Positions 1-5,901 are shown, numbered from the stretch's first letter. The stretch is 6,355 nucleotides of DNA from Caldifarciminota bacterium (GCA_014729665.1 WJJO01000391.1:1-6355), one strand, 5' to 3'. Numbers and translations are program-made. Notes: generated by a model from the sequence alone, not told the origin.

Positions 1-1
1 A

Positions 2-841
2 CTAATAATGACGATTGCCGGGGTACTGTTGATTTCCGGCAGTTTGTTGGCACAGCCGCCTGAGGCACCCGAAGAGAACCTCGGCGAAGAGATAATTACA
101 GCGAAACAAGACGTCGAATTCAAACCGATGGCTTTTTATTATGAAATAGACCCTTACCTTCCCATTAAGGTTCTCCTCGAGGGAAGCGGTTTTATCCTCG
201 ATAATAATTTGGGGAAACAGATAGAGAAAGCCGTAGGTCGCAGCACCTTTTCTGCCGATCCTAACATCCTGCGTATGCCTGTAGTTGTCTCCGACGTATA
301 CGATCTGGACAAGGAAAATATCGAACTCGACGTGGCTCGATACCAGCAGAAGCGTATAGACTCCTGGGAGGTGCAGATCCTAGATATGGCCGGGATGAAT
401 TTCCGCACCATTACCGGCGACGGGTCGCTTCCAGAGCTCGTTACCTGGGATGGCCGTTCGGAAAACGGAGAGGTTCTTTCCGTAGGCGATGTCTACACGT
501 TTAATGTCCGACTGACGACTAAGGAAGAAGCTACCATCCGTAAAGGTGGAGGAACCATCGATGTCAACGGCGTAGCTTACGAAAACGTTGTATCGATAAA
601 GGAATCTGAGATGGACGTAGAAAATGTCTACGGTACCCAGGTTTCCCGTAAGGTTGCCGATTACTACCAGATGGTGATGAATCGCTTCAAGGAAGGCGGC
701 TACACAAGGGTTACTATCACCGCATCGGATCGCATGTTTGCCGAAGCAGCCAAGGATTATCTCTCCGAGCGTCTCATTAACACCCCTATTGACGTTCAGG
801 AGGACCCACAGTATCCAAGGGTGCAGTTCGTTTTTAATTAG
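2..841 (+). CDS. Secreted FlgD-Ig-like protein, paralogue 1 (5' end cut by window edge)
   Basis: Function unknown; probably an exported envelope protein. The first visible ATG is at 8, but the frame stays open to the window edge and the residues after that ATG (MTIAGVLLISGSLLA) form only the hydrophobic core of a signal peptide with no basic N-region. The intact paralogue downstream has MKR about four residues further out, so the true start probably lies just left of the window. Cleavage is likely after SLLA. The mature part has three regions: a conserved block beginning EFKPMAFYYE; a FlgD-like Ig module (WEVQILDMAG, then WDGR, then VGDVYTFNVRL); and a C-terminal segment (SRKVADYY to PRVQFVF) that resembles a degenerate OmpA-type fold. 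It is about 70% identical to the next gene over some 240 residues. The stop codon is TAG at 839-841. No T-tract terminator follows, so read-through into the paralogue is plausible. The coding call is firm; the domain reading is inference. Confidence 0.9.
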   Translation, partial: LIMTIAGVLLISGSLLAQPPEAPEENLGEEIITAKQDVEFKPMAFYYEIDPYLPIKVLLEGSGFILDNNLGKQIEKAVGRSTFSADPNILRMPVVVSDVYDLDKENIELDVARYQQKRIDSWEVQILDMAGMNFRTITGDGSLPELVTWDGRSENGEVLSVGDVYTFNVRLTTKEEATIRKGGGTIDVNGVAYENVVSIKESEMDVENVYGTQVSRKVADYYQMVMNRFKEGGYTRVTITASDRMFAEAAKDYLSERLINTPIDVQEDPQYPRVQFVFN

Positions 842-943
842 CCAGTCAAGAAGGGTCAAGGGGAAGTAATAAAGCAGCATAGCGTTAGGTTAAGCGCAGC
901 ATAAATAGTCACTGATAGCCACCGAGACAATTAAGAGAAGATT

Positions 944-968
944 GGGATGCAGCCGCAGGCTGCATCCC
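944..968 (+). repeat. Perfect inverted repeat (11-bp stem, 3-nt loop) between the paralogues
   Basis: GGGATGCAGCC (944-954), loop GCA (955-957), GGCTGCATCCC (958-968). All 11 pairs match and the stem is GC-rich. No run of T follows (next bases GCAAAGGCG), so it is not a classical intrinsic terminator. It lies 19 nt before the Shine-Dalgarno site of the second paralogue. It could be an mRNA stability or processing element, a transcription pause or attenuation site, or a copy of a dispersed palindromic repeat. Confidence 0.8.
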
Positions 969-987
969 GCAAAGGCGTTATGTTGCC

Positions 988-995
988 AAAGGAGG
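988..995 (+). promoter_or_regulatory. Ribosome binding site that fixes the start of paralogue 2
   Basis: AAAGGAGG at 988-995 lies 5 nt before the ATG at 1001. It selects this ATG over the in-frame ATG at 947, which sits inside the hairpin and has no Shine-Dalgarno sequence. Confidence 0.85.
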
Positions 996-1000
996 TTATC

Positions 1001-1858
1001 ATGAAACGCATTAGTGTAACTTGCCTTGCCGTGTTGATTGTTGGAATCGGCACGTTGTACGCTGAAGAAAACGTTACCAGGAAACAAACTGAAACGTCAT
1101 TAGACAGTATCGATATAATCGTAACTTACGATATTGAGTTCAAGCCCATGGCCTTCTATTACGAAGTTGATCCTTACTTGCCTGTTAAGGTGCTTCTCGA
1201 GGGAAGCGGTTTCATCCTCGATCCCCAACTCGGTGTAAACGTTGAAAAAACCATAAGCCGCTCTGCATTTATGGCCGATCCGGATTACCTGCGAACACCA
1301 GTGGTTGTTTCCGACGTATACGATTTCGACAAGGAATGCTACCGCCTTGATGTAGCTAGGTACAGCCAGAAAGGGATTGCTACATGGGAAATCCAGATAC
1401 TGGACATGGCCGGCAGGAGCTTCCGTACACTTGAAGGAAAAGGTTCTCTTCCGGAGACGGTAGAATGGGACGGCCGCGGAAAGGACGGTCGGGTCATGTC
1501 TGTAGGGGACGTTTATACCTATAATGTCAGGCTTAGGACAAAGAACGATGGAACAATCCGGAAAGGCGGCGGCACCATCGATATTACAGGTATTGCTTAC
1601 GGAAACGTAGTCGAGATAAAAGAGACGGAGATGGATGTAAGTAACATCTACGGCGAGGTTTCACGTAAGGTGGCCGATTACTACCGGATAGTGACCAATC
1701 GATTTAAGGAAGGCGGTTTTTCTCAGCTGATAATTACCTCATCCGATATCGATTTTGCAGAGGCGGCTAGGGATTATCTTGCTCCAAGACTTCTGAACGT
1801 TCCCATCGAGGTTCGAGAAGATCCGAAATACCCGAGGGTACAGTTCGTTTTCCACTGA
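1001..1858 (+). CDS. Secreted FlgD-Ig-like protein, paralogue 2 (285 aa)
   Basis: Function unknown; predicted exported envelope protein. The start is set by the Shine-Dalgarno site at 988-995 and by the signal peptide that follows directly (MKRISV, hydrophobic core, TLYA; cleavage near residue 21). Residues 46-127 hold the conserved block EFKPMAFYYEVDPYLP through SDVYDFDKE. Residues 128-183 look like a FlgD-type Ig module: WEIQILDMAG, then WDGR at 156-159, then VGDVYTYNVRL. Residues about 220-285 alternate helix-like (VADYYRIVTNRFKEGG, FAEAARDYL) and strand-like (QLIITSSD, PRVQFVF) stretches. This order recalls OmpA-like peptidoglycan-binding domains, although the usual GHTD-type motif is absent. 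It is a tandem duplicate of the gene 159 nt upstream, about 70% identical. The lone mature cysteine (residue 113) has no counterpart in the paralogue. A terminator begins 17 nt after the stop. Coding call firm; OmpA-like reading tentative. Confidence 0.92.
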   Translation: MKRISVTCLAVLIVGIGTLYAEENVTRKQTETSLDSIDIIVTYDIEFKPMAFYYEVDPYLPVKVLLEGSGFILDPQLGVNVEKTISRSAFMADPDYLRTPVVVSDVYDFDKECYRLDVARYSQKGIATWEIQILDMAGRSFRTLEGKGSLPETVEWDGRGKDGRVMSVGDVYTYNVRLRTKNDGTIRKGGGTIDITGIAYGNVVEIKETEMDVSNIYGEVSRKVADYYRIVTNRFKEGGFSQLIITSSDIDFAEAARDYLAPRLLNVPIEVREDPKYPRVQFVFH

Positions 1859-1875
1859 AGGTAAGAGATAGATAT

Positions 1876-1910
1876 ACAGGTCCGTGGTTGACACGGGCCT
1901 GTTTTGATTT
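1876..1910 (+). terminator. Rho-independent terminator after paralogue 2
   Basis: Stem ACAGGTCCGTG (1876-1886), loop GTTGA (1887-1891), CACGGGCCTGT (1892-1902): 11 pairs including one G-T. An interrupted T-rich tail, TTTGATTT, follows. It begins 17 nt after the stop codon, so it most likely ends the paralogue transcript. The tail is imperfect, so termination may be partial. Confidence 0.7.
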
Positions 1911-1915
1911 ATACT
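1888..1915 (+). promoter_or_regulatory. Sigma70-type promoter for tRNA-Asp, overlapping the terminator
   Basis: -35 TTGACA (1888-1893, 6/6 to consensus), 16-nt spacer, -10 TATACT (1910-1915, 5/6). A start near 1922 would leave a leader of about 58 nt before the tRNA at 1980. The -35 box occupies the loop and the first bases of the 3' arm of the terminator hairpin. The promoter ahead of the PorV-like gene has the same boxes and spacer. A weaker pair (TTGTTC 1922-1927, TACATT 1945-1950, 17-nt spacer) is a possible alternative. Confidence 0.7.
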
Positions 1916-1979
1916 CCTATCTTGTTCGGAATGATTGCACTTGATACATTAAATGTGAAGTAGTTTGCGAAGAAGGTAC

Positions 1980-2054
1980 GGAGCCGTAGTTCAGCTTGGT
2001 TAGAACGCTAGCCTGTCACGCTAGAGGTCGCGAGTTCAACTCTCGTCGGCTCCG
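1980..2054 (+). tRNA. tRNA-Asp (anticodon GUC)
   Basis: Delivers aspartate to GAC/GAU codons. The cloverleaf is complete. The acceptor stem GGAGCCG (1980-1986) pairs with CGGCTCC (2047-2053), with discriminator G2054. The D stem GTTC pairs with GAAC. The anticodon stem CTAGC (2008-2012) pairs with GCTAG (2020-2024), and the loop CTGTCAC places GTC at 2015-2017. The T stem GCGAG pairs with CTCGT (one G-T pair) around the loop TTCAACT. The variable loop is 5 nt. CCA is not encoded, so it must be added after transcription. G73 is the usual aspartate identity base. It appears to be a single-gene unit with its own promoter and terminator. Confidence 0.97.
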
Positions 2055-2060
2055 CTTTGT

Positions 2061-2088
2061 AATCCCCGGCTTTGCCGGGGATTTTTTT
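2061..2088 (+). terminator. Rho-independent terminator of the tRNA-Asp gene
   Basis: AATCCCCGGC (2061-2070), loop TTT, GCCGGGGATT (2074-2083), with a T-tract at 2082-2088. The stem is very GC-rich and begins 7 nt after the tRNA. Read on the - strand, the hairpin is followed by only two T residues, so it should act mainly on + strand transcription. Confidence 0.92.
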
Positions 2089-2172
2089 CCGTATCCAGTG
2101 CAGTAATCAGGTGAACTGTCTAAGGTTATATCGGTTATCGATGAATATGAAGGGATTGTGCCTTTTATCAGT

Positions 2173-2919
2173 TTAATTCGGTTTCCTCCCGCGGCGTTCC
2201 AGCCACTTAGAAAGACCCCACAGTGCAGGGAGAATTACTGCGGCGGCTGGTAGCCCCCACCAACCGAGGAGTACGAAGGAGGTCATTATGATATCGGCTG
2301 TAACCACCCCCACGCAAACGGTTGCAAAAGATTTCCAGGGATTCATTCGAAGGACAGATGCTATTAAAGATCCTGTCCACGCACCGGTGAAAGGCAACGG
2401 GATAGCCACAAATAAAAATACCCCCAGGTACTCGTAGCGTTCTATCAGACCGCCCTTGCGCCTTGCACGGCGTTTCATCTTATCGAATATCCGCTTGAAG
2501 AAACCAATCCTTCCCAGAAGCCGCATAATTAAATCGAGGAGGAACAGTATGGGTATCACAGGGACTAGATTTCCTACAAGGGCGATCAGCGAGATGTGCC
2601 ACCACGGACCGTCGTAGGTGGGGATGCCGATAAGCACCGCACCCCTCAGTTCCGAGACCGGGAGCATCGACATGATGAATGTAACCAGACGCGGATCAAG
2701 ATTATTATCGTACATCCAGCCGGCTATTGTTTCTGCAAGGCTTAGTTTTTCCTCCCCTTCTCGATTAACCGGGGTATCTATTGTCTCTTCCTTTTCTGCC
2801 GATAAAGAATCGCTGCCGGAAATTGCAGGTAAGGTGTCGTCTATTGCCCAGGTCATAGAGGGTATTACCAGGACTGCAAGAAGTCCTATCAGGGCAAACC
2901 GATTCTTCTTCTGTACCAT
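2173..2919 (-). CDS. COG2426 / Sm_multidrug_ex family membrane protein with N-terminal extension (248 aa)
   Basis: Integral membrane protein of the family named 'putative small multi-drug export protein'. The name is historical and the transported substrate is not established. Family hallmarks are clear: MLPVSELRGAVLIGIP at 85-100, GN at 116-117 leading into a hydrophobic segment, a basic loop at about 142-156 (KRIFDKMKRRARRKGG), FVAIPLPFTGAWTG at 170-183, and further hydrophobic segments at about 197-235. Family members I know of are nearer 150-180 residues. The excess here is an N-terminal signal-like segment (1-25, MVQKKNR plus hydrophobic core to TWA) and an acidic polar stretch of roughly 40 residues that probably lies outside the cytoplasm. 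The start overlaps the upstream vWA gene by 31 nt and lacks a good Shine-Dalgarno site, which suggests coupled translation. It is the last gene of the three-gene operon. I see no T-tract terminator after it. Confidence 0.9.
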   Translation of the reverse strand: MVQKKNRFALIGLLAVLVIPSMTWAIDDTLPAISGSDSLSAEKEETIDTPVNREGEEKLSLAETIAGWMYDNNLDPRLVTFIMSMLPVSELRGAVLIGIPTYDGPWWHISLIALVGNLVPVIPILFLLDLIMRLLGRIGFFKRIFDKMKRRARRKGGLIERYEYLGVFLFVAIPLPFTGAWTGSLIASVLRMNPWKSFATVCVGVVTADIIMTSFVLLGWWGLPAAAVILPALWGLSKWLERRGRKPN

Positions 2920-4715
2920 ATCTCTAAGATGAAGAGTAATCCTATCAGGATTACTATGAAAGGGGTTTCCAATGGTTTGAATATAATCAGTTTTCCCTTG
3001 GGGAGCGATAGTGACCAGTCATCAAGCTGGTCAATCTCAAGAACCTTACCTCCCCCTTGTGCCGCCAGATGTTCGAGTAATTGAGGATTGGAACCTTTAG
3101 AAGGTCCCTCTCCCGGTGCTTTTCTTACGGTTATTTCGGGTCCTGGACGAAAGCGGTTTCCCCTCCACGAAAGATTCAACCGGTAGGATCGCGAGACATC
3201 GGTTGAGTCCTCCGGTTGGATTACGGGTACCGAGCCTATGAGTCGAGACATCTTGTTCGATTGCGGCAGAACCTGCAGCGGAATAGAATCAGGTTTTAAC
3301 CATGCCGAAACTGTTTCAATGGAGTAGTCGAGTTCTACCTCTGAGTAGAGTGTGAGATCGACTGCCGATGTCGTTGCACTGTTAACCGAAAAGGAGAAAG
3401 GGAATGCATCGCCTTCAATTAGATATGCAATAATCCTGCGAATGGTTGTTGAAAAACCATCTATGTCACCGGTTTTAATCCCCACCAGGTCCGGAAGTTC
3501 CAAAGCCAAAGATTTGTCTTCGAGTTCCGCGGCAAGGGTAGCATTACCGCTGGACAGTAGTGCGTTTGCTTCCGGTTTAAGCTTATAGTAGGTTTCACCT
3601 GAATTGGTTCCAATCGCGGTTACAGGGTCCCAATCGGAGAAGAGTATGTGTGAAATCGGTGCATAACTCATTTTTGATATATCGGGTGTTGCAGGACGTT
3701 TATCGAGCGGATAAAGTGATTGGAGTTCTCGGGGGAGAGTGCTGCCTGTGGAGATGAAGAGTAAAGGGATTCCTTTACGGGCGTAAGCTTTTATCAAATC
3801 TATGTTTTTTTGGCTGAGATTGGAGCGCAGGGGACCGATGACTACGATGTCAGGGGTCTCGGGTGCCGCACCCACAGATACCTGGGGAGAGACCTCGACG
3901 TAGGTTTTAATATCCACTCCGGATAATGTCTTTAGAACCCCCAGAAGGAAGTCGGTTTCTCTGCTGATTGAGGCGGAAAGAAACAGGACTTCGTAATCGC
4001 GTGAAGCCGGTCGGGATTTAAGGATAAAGGTGTTATTATCAACCCTGTCCTCACCAGGTACCGAATCAATATGTATCCTGATTTCGGAGTTTTCCGGGGT
4101 TTGGTTTAACCCCAGGGCAACCTCGGAAAGTCTGTCGGATACCGTCGAGACTTCGCGTTCGGCTACCTTCCTTTTTCCGGCAAATACCGAAAGGTTAACT
4201 AATCTTGTTTCTGTTCCGGTTGACCTGATTCTAATTCTTAAGTTTGTCGAATCCCTAATCTCGGCTCCCTCAATGCTAATATCGGGCAGATTCCTGTCAC
4301 CGAGCCCTATAGTCCAAAGGTGTATCTCCAAACCGGAAGCGGTGGGTGTAGTCGGGCCGTTGTGCCTTCCGTCTGAGACCAGGAGGTATGCGTCGGCATC
4401 AATGGATTTTATACCGTCAATTGCCTTGCTGATGTCGGTTCTTGAATCCTGGAATCGAAGACTGCTCAGGTTTCGAGCGGCGGATAGTGAATCTGAAAAT
4501 GCGTAAGTCTTAAGTCTAACCTTAGATTTCATAAGGATTTCGGATATCCGTTTCCACTCATCCTGCTTGTTTTGCGCGCTCATCGATGCCGAATTGTCGA
4601 CCAGCAGGATTACTTCTGAACGAGTACCAGGTATGCGGAATTGTATTACAGGAACAAACAGGAGAGCTAAAGCCGCTATCGTCAGGCCTCGAAGCAGCCA
4701 GTTAAGGAACTTCAC
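2889..4715 (-). CDS. Membrane-anchored vWA-domain protein with CARDB-like and GATase-like domains (608 aa)
   Basis: Exact role unknown. Residues 5-22 are a transmembrane segment. A von Willebrand factor A domain (about 34-140) has a complete metal-ion-dependent adhesion site: D40, S42, S44 in VDNSASMS, T93 in RTD, and D115 in VSDG. Residues about 145-232 look like a CARDB/Ig-type domain ending EDRVDNN. Residues about 239-330 resemble a class I glutamine-amidotransferase-like fold (YEVLFLSA, PDIVVIGPL, YARKGIPLLFISTGS). I see no cysteine anywhere in the protein, so that domain cannot use the usual nucleophile and is probably a binding or structural module. A beta-rich region follows, then a C-terminal transmembrane helix (585-600) with a basic RRR tail. 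Such proteins often sit near MoxR/BatA-type genes, but none is in view. The start is GTG at 4715, overlapping the upstream stop by 4 nt (GTGA). The large middle part is predicted to be periplasmic. Confidence 0.92.
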   Translation of the reverse strand: MKFLNWLLRGLTIAALALLFVPVIQFRIPGTRSEVILLVDNSASMSAQNKQDEWKRISEILMKSKVRLKTYAFSDSLSAARNLSSLRFQDSRTDISKAIDGIKSIDADAYLLVSDGRHNGPTTPTASGLEIHLWTIGLGDRNLPDISIEGAEIRDSTNLRIRIRSTGTETRLVNLSVFAGKRKVAEREVSTVSDRLSEVALGLNQTPENSEIRIHIDSVPGEDRVDNNTFILKSRPASRDYEVLFLSASISRETDFLLGVLKTLSGVDIKTYVEVSPQVSVGAAPETPDIVVIGPLRSNLSQKNIDLIKAYARKGIPLLFISTGSTLPRELQSLYPLDKRPATPDISKMSYAPISHILFSDWDPVTAIGTNSGETYYKLKPEANALLSSGNATLAAELEDKSLALELPDLVGIKTGDIDGFSTTIRRIIAYLIEGDAFPFSFSVNSATTSAVDLTLYSEVELDYSIETVSAWLKPDSIPLQVLPQSNKMSRLIGSVPVIQPEDSTDVSRSYRLNLSWRGNRFRPGPEITVRKAPGEGPSKGSNPQLLEHLAAQGGGKVLEIDQLDDWSLSLPKGKLIIFKPLETPFIVILIGLLFILEIWYRRRIGLP

Positions 4716-5719
4716 CGGATCTCTTCGATACCTGCAGGCTCTGGAAGCGGTTGGGTTAGTAGCATGATGCTGTCCTGTGAAGATGGGAATTTCAGGGAGC
4801 CCTTTTCTTCAAACCGGTTATCTTTATCCGGATCGAAGTACGCGTTCAGGGTGAACTCTTCCCTTGGAGGTAAACTAACCTGAAAGGCTCCCGTCGAATC
4901 GGCAAGTCCCATCCCTATAAGTTTACCTTGGCTACGGAAGGCGAGGAGACTACTGCGGGCAGACGAACCGTCCGACGCTTCTATTCTTCCTCTTACATCT
5001 CTTAGTTCCAGTGTTGTGTCGGAATGGATGAACGTTTGGGCCCCCGATTTATCGCGGTTGGCTGAAAAATCACTCGCACCCGGAAGTAGAACTACATAGA
5101 ACGGACTCCCTTTTTGTGTGGTGTCTTTCGATACCATTCGCAGGTTTGTTAAGGTTCCGGTCCTGTCCCAAGTATATTCGGTTTTCTCCTTCGGTGTATA
5201 CGGGGCTGTTAATATGATAAGGGGATTTGTAGTATCGATTGATTCGCTGAATCCTATGATAATCGTGTAGGGAAAGGAATTACCCGGCGGGCGGATCGTT
5301 ATCCCGGGAGGGGTTGTGTCGCGTCTATCGGAAGCCATGAATCTGGCTTCTGCAAGTGATGAATTACCCTTACCGTCTCTAACCAGACCTGATATCCGGT
5401 AGTCCTCTTGTTGCAGCGGGGATGTATAGAGTATGATGCCTCCGTCGCGAACGACCGGGTTTGTTGTGATGAACTTTATCTCAGCCGTGTCGTGGGTGGA
5501 GGTGATGAGGAATGTGTTGGGGGATAGGGCCTTGCTGTCCAGCCTTTCATCAAAAAGAAGATTTACCTGGGTTCGTGTTACCGAGGTCGCCTTTTTCAGA
5601 TGAGGTGGGAATCTGTCGGGATTGGGTATAGCCCCCTGACGTGCACATGCACAGAAAAGTATCAAAAGCGGAAAAAGATAACGAAGTCTGAACATTGAGG
5701 AGTTTACCTTGTCTGTCAT
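4712..5719 (-). CDS. Lipoprotein with SbsA-type Ig-like domains and an EF-hand-like loop (335 aa)
   Basis: Predicted envelope lipoprotein, function unknown. From the ATG at 5719 it has a basic N-region (FRLR), a hydrophobic core and LFCAC, with C25 the likely lipidated residue because alanine precedes it. Residues about 39-130 fit an SbsA-type bacterial Ig-like domain (VTRTQVNLLFDERLD, then NTFLITS, then DYRISGLVRDGKGN). A second Ig-like unit follows DTTPPGITIRPP (about 135-235). Residues about 238-303 look like a prealbumin/carboxypeptidase-regulatory fold (GRIEAS, ADSTGAFQVSLPP, FTLNAYF). The loop DPDKDNRFE (D296, D298, D300, E304) resembles a calcium-binding EF-hand or dockerin loop. The start is uncertain: TTG at 5776, ATG at 5719 and ATG at 5695 are in frame. 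I chose 5719 for the GGAGGG upstream; 5695 (327 aa) also gives a good signal peptide. It is the first gene of the operon and its stop overlaps the vWA start. Confidence 0.88.
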   Translation of the reverse strand: MTDKVNSSMFRLRYLFPLLILFCACARQGAIPNPDRFPPHLKKATSVTRTQVNLLFDERLDSKALSPNTFLITSTHDTAEIKFITTNPVVRDGGIILYTSPLQQEDYRISGLVRDGKGNSSLAEARFMASDRRDTTPPGITIRPPGNSFPYTIIIGFSESIDTTNPLIILTAPYTPKEKTEYTWDRTGTLTNLRMVSKDTTQKGSPFYVVLLPGASDFSANRDKSGAQTFIHSDTTLELRDVRGRIEASDGSSARSSLLAFRSQGKLIGMGLADSTGAFQVSLPPREEFTLNAYFDPDKDNRFEEKGSLKFPSSQDSIMLLTQPLPEPAGIEEIR

Positions 5720-5728
5720 ATCTGTCAA
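5701..5728 (-). promoter_or_regulatory. Candidate promoter for the lipoprotein-vWA-exporter operon
   Basis: Read on the - strand: TTGACA (5728-5723), 16-nt spacer, TAAACT (5706-5701; 4/6 to TATAAT). The layout matches the other two TTGACA-16 promoters in the window. Transcription would begin near 5694, at the ATG at 5695-5693, giving a nearly leaderless mRNA and excluding the ATG at 5719. It may equally be a chance match, because the same bases hold the Shine-Dalgarno region for 5719. Confidence 0.35.
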
Positions 5729-5734
5729 CCCTCC
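5729..5734 (-). promoter_or_regulatory. Shine-Dalgarno site supporting the lipoprotein start at 5719
   Basis: GGAGGG on the - strand (5734 down to 5729) lies 9 nt before the ATG at 5719. No comparably strong site precedes the TTG at 5776 or the ATG at 5695. It is the main argument for the chosen start, and it competes with the promoter reading of the adjacent TTGACA. Confidence 0.55.
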
Positions 5735-5873
5735 GTAACACACTAATTTCTTCACCCCCTGCTCCTTATTAATCAAATGCTTATGGTTTCTGCTTGTTCA
5801 CCGACTCTTAACCTTCGGATTTGCGATCTTTTTTTGGAGAGCAAGTCTTTGAAAATAGGTGTAGTTCTTAAGG

Positions 5874-5901
5874 TTGACAGGTGGTATTCTATTTCTATAC
5901 T
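5874..5901 (+). promoter_or_regulatory. Sigma70-type promoter for the PorV-like gene
   Basis: -35 TTGACA (5874-5879), 16-nt spacer, -10 TATACT (5896-5901). A start near 5908 gives a 5' leader of about 72 nt before the ATG at 5980. Boxes and spacer are identical to those of the tRNA-Asp promoter at 1888-1915. The rest of the 260-nt gap between the divergent genes holds an A/T-rich stretch (about 5826-5836) but no other feature I can support. Confidence 0.75.

Noticed and set aside
380..880. Open frame of 166 codons on the - strand opposite paralogue 1
   Set aside because: It is antisense to a gene whose protein is conserved in its tandem paralogue, and its translation shows no recognisable family or domain.
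947..1000. Earlier ATG at 947 adding 18 residues to paralogue 2
   Set aside because: It lies within the palindromic hairpin and lacks a Shine-Dalgarno site. The ATG at 1001 has AAAGGAGG at good spacing and begins a proper signal peptide.
2061..2088. tRNA terminator acting in both directions
   Set aside because: The stem is symmetric, but on the - strand only two T residues follow it (GGGGATTACAAAG), so efficient termination there is unlikely.
2101..2150. GGTTAT/ATCGAT short repeats as an operator or attachment site next to the tRNA
   Set aside because: The repeats are only 5-6 nt and A/T-rich. No integrase gene and no duplicated tRNA 3' end are visible, so there is no support for an integration site.
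4030..4506. Open frame of 158 codons on the + strand opposite the vWA gene
   Set aside because: It is the complement of the vWA/MIDAS coding region, with low-complexity Ser/Leu-rich translation and no ribosome binding site seen.
5720..5776. TTG start at 5776 for the lipoprotein
   Set aside because: It would add 19 residues before the basic N-region and make an unusually long signal peptide. TTG is a rarer start, and the downstream ATGs fit better.
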